Shown: positions 1-6,999, numbered from the stretch's first letter. The stretch: 8,062 nucleotides of DNA from CAZOHN01 sp964579325 (GCA_964579325.1 CAZOHN010000164.1:1-8062); one strand, 5' to 3'. Numbers and translations: made by a program. Notes: generated from the sequence alone by a model not told the origin.

Positions 1-1131
1 TTCGGAGAAGGTGAGCGGCAGGCGCATGTCGATCAGCCCCGCGAGCACCCGGTCGGTGCGCGGCAGGCGCGGCGGGTTTGCATAGCGCCAGTGATCGTAG
101 CGCGAGGTGAAGGCAACCGGCTCGGCCGCGCCGAACCATTTGAGCTCGACCCCCCGCGCCTTGCACCGCGCCACCGCCTCCTCCACGGCCTCGCCGGTCC
201 AGTCGCCAAGCAAGAACTGGAAGGACGAGCCGACATAGCTTTCGGCATCGGGACGCGGGATCAGCGTGAGCCCGGGGCACCCCGCCAGACCCGCCTCGAC
301 GATCCGGTATCGGTCGGTCCAGCGGCGGCACTGTTCGTTCAGCCGTCGCAGTTGCGGCCGCAGGATCGCGGCGCGGAGGTTGTCCATCCGGCTCGAGATG
401 TTCGGCATGTCGAACTTGCACGCATCGAACACTTCCGGCGGCGGAGAAGCCTGGTGGCGCCCGTATAACATGTAGGAACCCGACAGCAGGATGGCGCGCG
501 CCATGAACACGGCATCGTCCGATACAAGAAGCCCGCCCTCGCCCGAGTTCATGTGCTTGTAGGTCTGGGTCGAATAGCAACCCGCCAGCCCGTGCCGCCC
601 CGACGGCACGCCGTTCCAGGCAGCCCCCATCGTATGGGCGCAATCCTCGATCACCGTCACCCCGGCACCCCCCGCCCAGACCATGAGTGCATCCATGTCG
701 CACATATGCCCGCGCATGTGGCTCAGCAGCAGCACCCGCGCCCCGCTCGCCTCCGCTTTCGCCGCGAGGTCGCCCAGGTCGATCGTCAGCGCCTCGGTGA
801 CCTCCACGAAGACCGGCCGCGCGCCCACGGCATGGATCGCCCCCGGCACCGGCGCCAGCGTGAAGGCGTTCGAAAGCACCGGATCGCCCGCGCCGACCCC
901 AGCCGCGCGCAGCGCCGTCGTCATCGCCGCCCCGCCCGAGGCCACCGCGAGGCAATAGCGCGCACCAGTGAACGCCGCGAACTCCTCCTCCAGGAGCGCC
1001 ACTTCGCCCACCTCGCCGGGCGTGAGGTTGTAGCGGTGCAGACGTCCGTGGCGCATCGCGTCCACGGCCGCTGCAATCCCCTCTTCTGGAATTGGTTCCT
1101 GCTGGGTAAAGCTGCCGGTAAAGTTCTCCAT
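1..1131 (-). CDS. DegT/DnrJ/EryC1/StrS-family PLP-dependent aminotransferase, C-terminus cut by window edge
   Basis: The frame is open from ATG at 1131 to the left edge, giving 377 residues with no stop. Fold-type I sugar-aminotransferase hallmarks are present in order. There is a Gly-rich cofactor stretch near residues 62-72 (VASGGAAMTTAL). IEDCAHTMGA follows at 161-170, with Asp163 the expected pyridine-nitrogen ligand. The Schiff-base lysine is Lys192, in YSTQTYKHMNSGEGG. RMDNLRAAI (248-256) is the usual family motif after it. Family members transfer an amino group, usually from glutamate or glutamine, to a keto sugar or similar ketone; the substrate here cannot be read from sequence. An AGGA at 1139-1142 lies 7 bp before the ATG and supports this start. 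The gene follows the gph-like phosphatase by 32 bp on the same strand, so the two are probably cotranscribed. The visible length is close to the usual family size (about 370-400), so little is missing. Family call is firm, function open. Confidence 0.9.
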   Translation of the reverse strand, partial: MENFTGSFTQQEPIPEEGIAAAVDAMRHGRLHRYNLTPGEVGEVALLEEEFAAFTGARYCLAVASGGAAMTTALRAAGVGAGDPVLSNAFTLAPVPGAIHAVGARPVFVEVTEALTIDLGDLAAKAEASGARVLLLSHMRGHMCDMDALMVWAGGAGVTVIEDCAHTMGAAWNGVPSGRHGLAGCYSTQTYKHMNSGEGGLLVSDDAVFMARAILLSGSYMLYGRHQASPPPEVFDACKFDMPNISSRMDNLRAAILRPQLRRLNEQCRRWTDRYRIVEAGLAGCPGLTLIPRPDAESYVGSSFQFLLGDWTGEAVEEAVARCKARGVELKWFGAAEPVAFTSRYDHWRYANPPRLPRTDRVLAGLIDMRLPLTFSE

Positions 1132-1163
1132 GGTGCGATCCTGCCCCCGGCTCGCCTGCGCCG

Positions 1164-1826
1164 TCAACCGAGCAGCCGTCTGGCGAGCGCCGGCAAATCG
1201 TCGAAGTGGCCGATAATGGCATCCGGCGCAAGCCGCGCGATCCCTTCGCCCTCCGGCCCGAAAGCCACCAGCGCGACTGGAACCCCTGCCGCCCGCGCGG
1301 TCCGCACATCGGTTTCGGTATCCCCCACCAGGAACGACCGCGGCACCAGCCCCCCGGCACGGCGCACAGCCTCCGCGTAGGGCGCGGGGTCCGGCTTGCG
1401 CACGGTCAGCGTGTCGGCGCCGATGAGCGAAGCGAAGAGGTCCCGCACACCCAGCCGCCGCAGCAGCAAGTCTGCCAACCGCTCGGGCTTGTTGGTGCAG
1501 ACGCCGACCGCGAACCCCTCGGCGCGAAGCACTTCGACAGCCGCCACAGCACCCGGATAGAGCCGCGTCTCCCGGTCGATCGCCGCCTCGTAGGCCCCAA
1601 GCAGGACGGGATACTGCCGGTCGACCTCGGCCGGATCACTGCCGGAGACGCGCGACAACCCCAGCGTCAGCATGGCGCGGCCACCGTGGAAGGCGGTCAA
1701 GGCATCCGCAGCGGGATCGAGCAGGTCGCCAAGCCCAAGCCCGCGGAAACAGTGGTTCGCGGCTGCAATCAGGTCGGCCGAGGTATCGGCGAGCGTGCCG
1801 TCGAGGTCGAAGATCACCGTCCGCAT
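1164..1826 (-). CDS. gph: HAD-superfamily subfamily IA phosphatase, phosphoglycolate phosphatase type
   Basis: This 220-residue protein has all four HAD motifs. Motif I is DLDGTLAD, with nucleophile Asp7 and acid Asp9. Motif II is Thr111 in CTNKPERL. Motif III is Lys144 in RKPDP. Motif IV is GDTETD, with Asp169 and Asp173. The helical cap sits between residues about 15 and 85, as in subfamily IA. The CTNKP string and the size match Gph-type phosphoglycolate phosphatases, which hydrolyse 2-phosphoglycolate in the cytoplasm, for example that formed in DNA repair of 3'-phosphoglycolate ends or from oxygenation by Rubisco. Related IA phosphatases with other substrates cannot be excluded. The reading frame stays open 52 codons upstream, but I start at 1826. 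There the HAD core begins at once (MRTVIFDLDG) and a GGAG at 1833-1836 lies 6 bp before the ATG. It is divergent from glmU and probably the first gene of an operon with the aminotransferase. Confidence 0.88.
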   Translation of the reverse strand: MRTVIFDLDGTLADTSADLIAAANHCFRGLGLGDLLDPAADALTAFHGGRAMLTLGLSRVSGSDPAEVDRQYPVLLGAYEAAIDRETRLYPGAVAAVEVLRAEGFAVGVCTNKPERLADLLLRRLGVRDLFASLIGADTLTVRKPDPAPYAEAVRRAGGLVPRSFLVGDTETDVRTARAAGVPVALVAFGPEGEGIARLAPDAIIGHFDDLPALARRLLG

Positions 1827-1832
1827 CTGACG

Positions 1833-1836
1833 CTCC
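1833..1836 (-). promoter_or_regulatory. Ribosome binding site deciding the start of the gph-like gene
   Basis: Read on the minus strand this is GGAG, 6 bp before the ATG at 1826. It decides against the longer open frame that reaches upstream into the glmU region. Confidence 0.6.
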
Positions 1837-1893
1837 AAGTCTGGCCCTGCCCAAAGTTCTGTCGCGTCACAAGTCCGCCTGAAATCTCGCGTA

Positions 1894-1922
1894 ACGCCAT
1901 GTGAGCGCCGGACAGGTGGCGT
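1894..1922. promoter_or_regulatory. Inverted repeat in the gph/glmU divergent intergenic region
   Basis: The 148-bp spacer between the two divergent starts (1827-1974) must carry promoters for both operons, but I see no convincing -35/-10 pair on either strand. The only symmetric element I find is ACGCCA (1894-1899) with its complement TGGCGT (1917-1922), separated by 17 bases. It could be a regulator site or a weak leader hairpin. Arms of six bases in GC-rich DNA also arise by chance. Confidence 0.25.
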
Positions 1923-1974
1923 GCCGCCCACTGCTCGGATAGAACGCCGCCGGATGGAAGAAAAGAGCAGTCCC

Positions 1975-3318
1975 ATGCCCACAGCCCTCGTCGTCCTCGC
2001 CGCCGGTCAAGGTACCCGGATGAATTCGGACCGCCCGAAGGTCCTGCTCGAGATCGGGGGGGCACCTCTCGTGGCCCACGCGATCCGCTCGGGCTGGGCG
2101 CTCGACCCCGACCGCATCGTCGTGGTGGCCGGTCACGGGGCGGCCGAGGTCGAGGCGGCGGTCAAGGCCTGGGACGATCGCATCGCGGTTGTCCTGCAGA
2201 ACGAGCAGAAGGGCACGGCCCATGCCGTCCTCGCCGCGCGGCAGGCGCTCGAGGGCTACAGCGGCGATGCAGTCGTGCTCTACGGCGACACACCCTTCAT
2301 CCGGGGCGAGACGCTTGAAGCGATGGCCGACGCACGCCTCAGGCACGACATCGTCATCCTCGGCTTCGAGGCCGCCGACCCCGGCCGCTACGGCCGCTTG
2401 CTGATGAAGGGTGACGCGCTCGAGCGCATCATCGAGTGGAAGGACGCCACCGAGAACGAACGCGCCATCGGCCTGTGCAACTCCGGCGTCGTCCTGGCCG
2501 ACTGCGCTACGTTGCTCGATCTCTGCGCCGAGGTCCGCAACGACAACGCCGCAGGCGAATACTACCTCACCGATATCGTGGCACTGGCTCGCGCCCGCGG
2601 GCTCTCGGCCGGCGTCGTCGCGTGCGACGAGGCTGAGACGCTGGGCATCAACACCCGCGCCGAACTTCAGGCCGCCGAAGCCGCCTTCCAGGCGCGCAAG
2701 CGCGCCGAGGCGCTGGAGGACGGCGTCGCGATGCCCGCACCCGAGACCGTCATCTTCGCCATCGACACCGTGGTCGGCCGCGACGCGACCGTGGAGCCGC
2801 ACGTCGTCTTCGGTCCCGGCGTCACAGTCGAATCCGGCGCCCGGATCCGCGCCTTCTCCCACCTCGAGGGCGCCCATGTCAGCCGTGGTGCCATCGTCGG
2901 GCCCTATGCCCGGCTCCGCCCCGGCGCGGAACTGGCCGAGGACGTCCATGTGGGCAACTTCGTCGAGATCAAGAACGCCACGCTGGGCGAAGGCGCCAAG
3001 GCCAATCACCTCAGCTACATCGGCGACGCGACCGTGGGCGAAAAGGCCAACATCGGCGCGGGGACCATCACCTGCAACTACGACGGCGTGTTCAAGCACC
3101 GCACCGATATCGGCCCGCGCGCCTTCATCGGCTCCGACACCATGCTCGTCGCCCCGGTGCGGATCGGGGCCGATGCGATGACGGCCTCGGGCTCGGTCAT
3201 CACGGCCGACGTGCCCGACGGCGCGCTCGGCGTCGGGCGGGCCGCGCAGTCGAACAAGGACGGCTTTGCGCGACGTTTCATGGAAAAGCTCCGCGCCGCC
3301 AAGGCGCGCAAGGCGTAG
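1975..3318 (+). CDS. glmU: Bifunctional N-acetylglucosamine-1-phosphate uridyltransferase / glucosamine-1-phosphate acetyltransferase
   Basis: GlmU acetylates glucosamine-1-phosphate with acetyl-CoA and then couples the product to UTP, giving UDP-GlcNAc for peptidoglycan and lipopolysaccharide; it acts in the cytoplasm, usually as a trimer. The 447 residues fit the family (456 in E. coli). The N-terminal nucleotidyltransferase half has the LAAGQGTRM loop (8-16), Lys22, QKGTAHA (78-84), YGD with metal ligand Asp105, and the second metal-site Asn226 in GINTRAEL. After a linker helix, the left-handed beta-helix runs from about 255 to 425, with hexapeptide repeats. The acetyl-transfer site is visible in NHLSYIGDA, with the catalytic-type His345, and in CNYDG. 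An in-frame ATG at 1954 would add seven residues. I prefer 1975 because MPTALVVLAAGQG begins like typical family members, although the preceding purine stretch is only a moderate ribosome site. It is the first gene of the glmU-glmS-repair operon. Confidence 0.96.
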   Translation: MPTALVVLAAGQGTRMNSDRPKVLLEIGGAPLVAHAIRSGWALDPDRIVVVAGHGAAEVEAAVKAWDDRIAVVLQNEQKGTAHAVLAARQALEGYSGDAVVLYGDTPFIRGETLEAMADARLRHDIVILGFEAADPGRYGRLLMKGDALERIIEWKDATENERAIGLCNSGVVLADCATLLDLCAEVRNDNAAGEYYLTDIVALARARGLSAGVVACDEAETLGINTRAELQAAEAAFQARKRAEALEDGVAMPAPETVIFAIDTVVGRDATVEPHVVFGPGVTVESGARIRAFSHLEGAHVSRGAIVGPYARLRPGAELAEDVHVGNFVEIKNATLGEGAKANHLSYIGDATVGEKANIGAGTITCNYDGVFKHRTDIGPRAFIGSDTMLVAPVRIGADAMTASGSVITADVPDGALGVGRAAQSNKDGFARRFMEKLRAAKARKA

Positions 3319-3332
3319 CGAGGGTCAGGGAC

Positions 3333-5150
3333 ATGTGCGGGATCATCGGAATTCTCGGGCACCACGAGGTGGCGCCGCTGCTGGTCGAGGGTCTGAAGCG
3401 GCTGGAATACCGGGGCTACGACAGCGCGGGCATCGCCACGGTCAACGCCGGGCGGCTCGACCGGCGGCGCGCGGTGGGCAAGCTCGTCAACCTCTCGGAC
3501 CTCCTCGTGCACGACCCGCTCGCCGGCAAGGCCGGGATCGGCCATACCCGTTGGGCGACCCACGGTGCGGCCACGGTGACGAATGCCCACCCGCACCGCT
3601 CGGGCGGGGTCGCCGTGGTCCACAACGGTATCATCGAGAATTTCCGCGAGCTGCGCGAGGAACTGACCGCCGCTGGACTGACCTTCGAATCGCAGACCGA
3701 TACCGAAACCGTTGTGCAGCTCACCCGGCACCACATCGACCGCGGCATGACGCCCGTCGAGGCCGCGCGCGCCACGCTCAAGCGGCTGCACGGCGCCTTC
3801 GCGCTGTGCTTCCTGTTCGACGGGCACGACGACCTGATGATCGCCGCCCGCAAGGGCAGCCCGCTCGCCATCGGGCACGGCGACCGCGAGATGTTCGTGG
3901 GCTCCGACGCCATCGCGCTCGCGCCGCTGACCGACCGGGTGACCTACCTGGAAGAAGGCGACTGGGCCGTCATCACCCGTACCGGCGCCGAGATCTTCGA
4001 CGACCACGACCGCCGCGCGAACCGCCCCGAGACGCGCATCCAGATGGACAGCGCCCGGATCGAAAAGGCGGGCTACAAGCACTTCATGGCCAAGGAAATC
4101 GCCGAGCAGCCGGTGGTGATCGCCGACGCCCTGCGCCACTACACCACGGCCGACGGCAGCCTCCGGCTACCCGAGGGAATGGACTTCACGGGCATCGATC
4201 GCATCACCCTCGTCGCCTGCGGCACCGCGCACTTCGCTTGCCACGTCGCGAAGTACTGGTTCGAGCAACTCGCAGGCCTGCCCGCCGACATCGACATCGC
4301 ATCCGAGTTCCGCTACCGCGACCCGGTCCTTTCGCCCGCATCGATGGCGGTTTTCGTCAGCCAGTCGGGCGAGACCGCCGACACGCTGGCAGCGCTGCGC
4401 CATGTCCGCGAAAAGGTCGCGCGCGTGGTCTCGGTGGTGAACGTCCCCACCTCCTCGATCGCCCGCGAAAGCGACCTCGCGCTGCCCATCCTCGCCGGCG
4501 TCGAGGTGGGCGTCGCCTCCACCAAGGCCTTCACCGGGCAGCTCTCGGTCCTCGCCCTCATGGCGCTCAAGGCGGCGGTCGACCGGGGCCGGCTGGATGC
4601 AGCGGGTCTCGCCGCCCACCTCGAGGCGCTGCGCTCGCTTCCCGGCCTGATGAGCCACGCGCTGACACTCTCCGAGCCTATCGCGATGGTGGCGAACGAG
4701 CTCGCCGAGGCGCGTGACGTGCTGTTCCTGGGCCGTGGCCCGATGTTCCCTCTGGCACTTGAGGGCGCGTTGAAACTGAAGGAAATCAGCTATATACACG
4801 CCGAAGGTTATGCATCGGGTGAACTCAAGCACGGCCCCATCGCGCTGATCGACGCGACCGTGCCGGTGATCGTGCTCGCCCCCAAGGACGCGCTCTTCGA
4901 CAAGACTGTTTCAAACATGCAGGAGGTCATGGCCCGTCATGGCCGGGTGCTGCTGCTCTCCGACGCCGCCGGCATCGCCGAGGCCGGCCAGGGCACCTGG
5001 CGTACGCTGACTCTCCCCGAGGTCCCGCCAATCTTCGCGCCCATCCTCTACGCGGTTCCGGCGCAACTGCTCGCCTATCACACCGCCGTCGCCAAGGGCA
5101 CCGACGTGGACCAGCCGCGCAACCTCGCCAAGTCCGTGACGGTGGAATGA
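3333..5150 (+). CDS. glmS: Glutamine--fructose-6-phosphate aminotransferase (isomerizing)
   Basis: GlmS converts fructose-6-phosphate and glutamine to glucosamine-6-phosphate and glutamate, the entry step to amino sugars. The 605-residue length is standard (609 in E. coli). The N-terminal Ntn-type glutaminase starts with MCGIIGI, where Cys2 becomes the nucleophile after methionine removal. It also shows HTRWATHG (71-78), NGIIEN (98-103) and TDTE (122-125). Two SIS sugar-isomerase domains follow. Their key parts are ACGTAH (295-300), SQSGET (343-348), ASTKAF (395-400) and the catalytic stretch LKLKEISYIHAEGY, with Lys481, Lys483 and Glu484. His500 follows in ELKHGP, and the conserved C-terminal tail is LAKSVTVE, with Lys600. 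The start is 14 bp after the glmU stop and preceded by an AGGG-type ribosome site (3321-3324 or 3327-3330). There is no room for a glmS ribozyme. The stop overlaps the next start. Confidence 0.97.
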   Translation: MCGIIGILGHHEVAPLLVEGLKRLEYRGYDSAGIATVNAGRLDRRRAVGKLVNLSDLLVHDPLAGKAGIGHTRWATHGAATVTNAHPHRSGGVAVVHNGIIENFRELREELTAAGLTFESQTDTETVVQLTRHHIDRGMTPVEAARATLKRLHGAFALCFLFDGHDDLMIAARKGSPLAIGHGDREMFVGSDAIALAPLTDRVTYLEEGDWAVITRTGAEIFDDHDRRANRPETRIQMDSARIEKAGYKHFMAKEIAEQPVVIADALRHYTTADGSLRLPEGMDFTGIDRITLVACGTAHFACHVAKYWFEQLAGLPADIDIASEFRYRDPVLSPASMAVFVSQSGETADTLAALRHVREKVARVVSVVNVPTSSIARESDLALPILAGVEVGVASTKAFTGQLSVLALMALKAAVDRGRLDAAGLAAHLEALRSLPGLMSHALTLSEPIAMVANELAEARDVLFLGRGPMFPLALEGALKLKEISYIHAEGYASGELKHGPIALIDATVPVIVLAPKDALFDKTVSNMQEVMARHGRVLLLSDAAGIAEAGQGTWRTLTLPEVPPIFAPILYAVPAQLLAYHTAVAKGTDVDQPRNLAKSVTVE

Positions 5151-5857
5151 CCCCCGAGGACGCGCTGGCCTCGCTGCGCGCGCTGGCCGATCCAGGCAAG
5201 GCCGCAGAGATGGCTGCCTACCACAAGGCCCCGCGCGCCTACCTCGGCGTCCCGGTCCCCGAGATCGACGCGCTGGCGAAGGGCTGGCGTGAAGGCGCCA
5301 CCGTGGCCGGGCGGGTCGCGCTGGCCGACGCGCTCTGGCAGACCGACATCCACGAGGCGCGCGTCGCCGCCGCCAAGCTGCTCACCCAGGCCCGCATCAG
5401 CGACGACGAACCGGTCTGGCGCCTGATCGCCTCGTGGGTGCCCACCTTCGACGCCTGGGCACTCGCCGACCATGCCGCCGATGCCGGGCGGCGCCGCCTC
5501 GTGGCCGACCCCTCGCGGCTCGACGAGGTCGAGACCTGGCTCGACGACCCGTCGGTCTGGGTCCGGCGTGCCGCACTGGTGTTCACCCTGCCCTGGACGA
5601 AGCAGAACTTCCCCAAGCCCGACGAGCTTGCCGTGCGCGACCGCGTCCTCCACTGGTGCATGCGCCTCGCCCCGGACCGGGACTGGTTCATCCAGAAGGC
5701 CGTCGCCTGGTGGCTACGCGACCTCTCGAAACACGACGCTCCCCGCACCCGCGCCTGGCTCGAAGCCCACGGCGAACTGCTCAAGCCCTGGGCGCTCAAG
5801 GAGGCGTCGCGGCACCTTACCGGGCAGGAGGACGACCCGGCAGCATCCGCCGGATGA
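5147..5857 (+). CDS. AlkD-like DNA alkylation repair protein (HEAT-repeat DNA glycosylase family)
   Basis: The 236 residues are helical and repetitive, as expected for the ALK/HEAT fold of AlkC/AlkD glycosylases, which remove alkylated purines such as N3- and N7-alkyl bases without flipping them out. Family signatures include YHKAPRAYLGVPVPEI (25-40) and WRLIASWVPTFDAWALAD (91-108). There Trp104 and Asp108 keep the four-residue spacing of the Trp109/Asp113 pair known in Bacillus cereus AlkD. WVRRAAL (138-144) carries the likely Arg148 equivalent. DWFIQKAVAWWLRDLSK (179-195) gives an aromatic position near the family's third key tryptophan. The ATG overlaps the glmS stop (ATGA, 5147-5150), so translation is probably coupled. 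No damage-responsive promoter is visible before it, which suggests constitutive expression with the amino-sugar genes. Its last 41 bp overlap the convergent tetR gene. Substrate range is inferred from the family only. Confidence 0.9.
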   Translation: MTPEDALASLRALADPGKAAEMAAYHKAPRAYLGVPVPEIDALAKGWREGATVAGRVALADALWQTDIHEARVAAAKLLTQARISDDEPVWRLIASWVPTFDAWALADHAADAGRRRLVADPSRLDEVETWLDDPSVWVRRAALVFTLPWTKQNFPKPDELAVRDRVLHWCMRLAPDRDWFIQKAVAWWLRDLSKHDAPRTRAWLEAHGELLKPWALKEASRHLTGQEDDPAASAG

Positions 5858-6464
5858 TCGCCTCGACCGCCGTGTCGCGGGCGTCGGGCGCAAGCGTGCT
5901 GATCGACCTGATCCGTCCGGCCACGATCAGGTCCGCCAGCCCGTGCACGATGGCCCACATCGCCGCCACATCACGCATCGCGGCCTCATCCGTCCACGGG
6001 TCGGGGCCGCCCAGCGCCCGCACCTGATCGACGAGATGCGCAAAGGCCGCGAAGGACTCGGCCTTGAGGTCTTCTGCTTCGAAATCCGTTCGCTGGGAGG
6101 AGAAGATCAATCGGAACAGCGCGGGCCGCGCCGTTGCGAAGTCGATGTAGCCCAGCCCTGCCGCAACCAGTTTCGCATCCGCCGCGTCCCCGGCCCTCGC
6201 CTCGCGGGCATGTTGCGCCTGAAGGAACTGCCGGAACCCTTCGGCGGCAAGCGCGCTGAGAAGGCCCGTCACGTCGCCGAAATGGTGCGCCGGAGCGGCA
6301 TGGCTGACACCCGCGCGCTTGGCGACCGACCGCAGCGAAAAGCTCTCGATGCCCTTCTCCGCCAGCTCGTCCTCCGCCGCGCGTAACAGCGCCGCCCGCA
6401 GGTCGCCGTGGTGATAGCGCGGCTTTTCGGCAGTGTCGGAACGGGCGGGATTGGCATCGGACAT
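5817..6464 (-). CDS. TetR-family transcriptional regulator with WHG-type C-terminal domain
   Basis: The 215-residue protein has a TetR N-terminal DNA-binding domain starting at RYHHGDLRAALLRAA (16-30). Its helix-turn-helix is SLRSVAKRAGVSHAAPAHHF (43-62). The helical C-terminal half (about 75-210) forms the ligand and dimer domain. MWAIVHGLADLI (169-180) carries the Trp...His-Gly signature that names the WHG class of TetR C-terminal domains. Such proteins normally repress by operator binding and release it on binding a small ligand; the ligand is unknown. The frame stays open 54 codons further upstream, into the divergent gene. I start at 6464 because the extra sequence is not TetR-like and would swallow the operator region. 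It is divergent from the ABA4-like operon across 103 bp holding three operator-like elements, so autoregulation and control of that operon are likely. The 3' end overlaps the repair gene by 41 bp. No good ribosome site precedes this ATG. Confidence 0.92.
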   Translation of the reverse strand: MSDANPARSDTAEKPRYHHGDLRAALLRAAEDELAEKGIESFSLRSVAKRAGVSHAAPAHHFGDVTGLLSALAAEGFRQFLQAQHAREARAGDAADAKLVAAGLGYIDFATARPALFRLIFSSQRTDFEAEDLKAESFAAFAHLVDQVRALGGPDPWTDEAAMRDVAAMWAIVHGLADLIVAGRIRSISTLAPDARDTAVEAIIRRMLPGRPPAR

Positions 6465-6470
6465 GGCGCG

Positions 6471-6499
6471 ACCGTATCCCCCCGTCCTGACGCTGTCAA
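6471..6499 (-). promoter_or_regulatory. Candidate tetR promoter
   Basis: On the minus strand TTGACA (6499-6494), a perfect -35 hexamer, is followed after exactly 17 bp by TACGGT (6476-6471) as a -10, which matches the consensus only at T, A and the final T. Transcription would then begin at about 6464-6465, at or next to the tetR ATG, so the mRNA could be leaderless. The -35 lies inside operator-like site 1. Confidence 0.45.
6487..6499. promoter_or_regulatory. Putative TetR operator, site 1
   Basis: CTGACGCTGTCAA has TGAC and GTCA arms around a GCT core. It shares the ten bases TGACGCTGTC exactly with site 2, whose centre is 21 bp away. It covers the -35 of the candidate tetR promoter, so binding would repress tetR itself. 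Confidence 0.55.
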
Positions 6500-6507
6500 A
6501 TTTGATC

Positions 6508-6520
6508 TTGACGCTGTCTG
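6508..6520. promoter_or_regulatory. Putative TetR operator, site 2
   Basis: TTGACGCTGTCTG is the second copy of the element, two helical turns from site 1. Its TTGACG could also serve as a -35 for the rightward operon, but no good -10 follows at 16-18 bp. Confidence 0.5.
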
Positions 6521-6537
6521 GATATGTGGCATCCTCT

Positions 6538-6556
6538 ATCTTGTCGCCGTCAAGAT
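6538..6556. promoter_or_regulatory. Putative TetR operator, site 3 (most symmetric)
   Basis: ATCTTGTCGCCGTCAAGAT is a 19-bp palindrome with eight of nine pairs matched around a central C. Its core, TTGTCGCCGTCAA (6541-6553), aligns with sites 1 and 2 to a common TTGACGCTGTCAA. The centre is 33 bp from that of site 2, and the site ends 11 bp before the ABA4-like start, so binding could block transcription of that operon. Confidence 0.6.
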
Positions 6557-6567
6557 GGAATCGCGCC

Positions 6568-6999
6568 ATGTCACCCGACGCCCTCTTCCAACTCGCCAAC
6601 CCACTCGCCATGATCGGCTGGATCATCCTCGCCCTCAGCCCCCTCGCCCCGCGCGCCGCCGACCTCGTGGCGGGCTACGCGGTCCCGCTGACGCTCTCGG
6701 TGCTCTACACCGCACTCATCCTCGCGCACTGGACCTCGGCCGAAGGCGGCTTCGACTCGCTCGCCAACGTGATGCGGCTCTTCGACTTCCCCGGCGCGGC
6801 CCTTGCGGGTTGGGTCCACTTCCTCGCCTTCGACCTCTTCATCGGCGCCTGGATCACCCGCCGCGCCCGCGCGGCGAAGGTGCCCCACGTCACCGTCCTG
6901 CCGTGCCTCGTGCTCACCTTCCTCTTCGGTCCCATCGGCCTGCTCGCCTTCCTCGCGCTCCGTTCCGCCCTCTCCTTCCGCCAGTCCCAGGAAGCCTGA
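6568..6999 (+). CDS. ABA4-like (DUF4281-type) integral membrane protein
   Basis: The 143-residue protein is almost wholly hydrophobic, with about four helices near residues 12-28, 36-53, 77-97 and 107-133. The stretch GWVHFLAFDLFIGAWI (81-96) and the later FGPIGLLAFL (120-129) are the pattern I associate with the ABA DEFICIENT 4-like family. Plant ABA4 is a chloroplast membrane protein needed for neoxanthin formation. Bacterial members have no established role that I know, so the plant function should not be transferred. The frame is open upstream to 6433, but the ATG at 6568 fits the usual family N-terminus (MSPDALFQLAN) and has a weak GGAA ribosome site at 6557-6560. An upstream start would run through the operators and the tetR start. 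It is the first gene of a two-gene operon divergent from tetR and ends 1 bp before the next ATG. Confidence 0.85.
   Translation: MSPDALFQLANPLAMIGWIILALSPLAPRAADLVAGYAVPLTLSVLYTALILAHWTSAEGGFDSLANVMRLFDFPGAALAGWVHFLAFDLFIGAWITRRARAAKVPHVTVLPCLVLTFLFGPIGLLAFLALRSALSFRQSQEA

Noticed and set aside
553..1380. A 275-codon plus-strand frame opposite the aminotransferase and phosphatase
   Set aside because: It is Arg/His/Pro-rich with no domain pattern, while the opposite strand encodes two enzymes with intact catalytic motifs.
1921..1974. Longer N-terminus for GlmU, starting at 1921 or 1954
   Set aside because: The added residues are Arg-rich and unlike the family. The nucleotidyltransferase fold normally begins within a few residues of the start, as it does from 1975.
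1867..3099. A 410-codon open frame on the minus strand across glmU
   Set aside because: It lies opposite the complete, well-matched glmU, and its Gly/Val/Asp/Ala-rich product shows no recognisable motif. Long antisense frames are expected in DNA this GC-rich.
3319..3332. Possible glmS ribozyme or other leader control of glmS
   Set aside because: Only 14 bp separate the glmU stop from the glmS start, too short for a ribozyme, and the gap is filled by a ribosome site.
3078..4139. A 353-codon minus-strand frame across the glmU/glmS junction
   Set aside because: It runs against two certain genes and has low-complexity composition. It is an antisense shadow of codon bias.
6496..6505. A perfect 10-bp palindrome TCAAATTTGA between operator-like sites 1 and 2
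   Set aside because: It partly overlaps site 1, has no second copy and does not extend beyond ten bases. The repeated 13-bp element explains the region better.
6465..6626. Longer N-terminus for the TetR protein, starting at 6626
   Set aside because: The extra 54 codons would cross the operator elements and the start of the divergent gene, and they do not resemble a TetR N-terminus.
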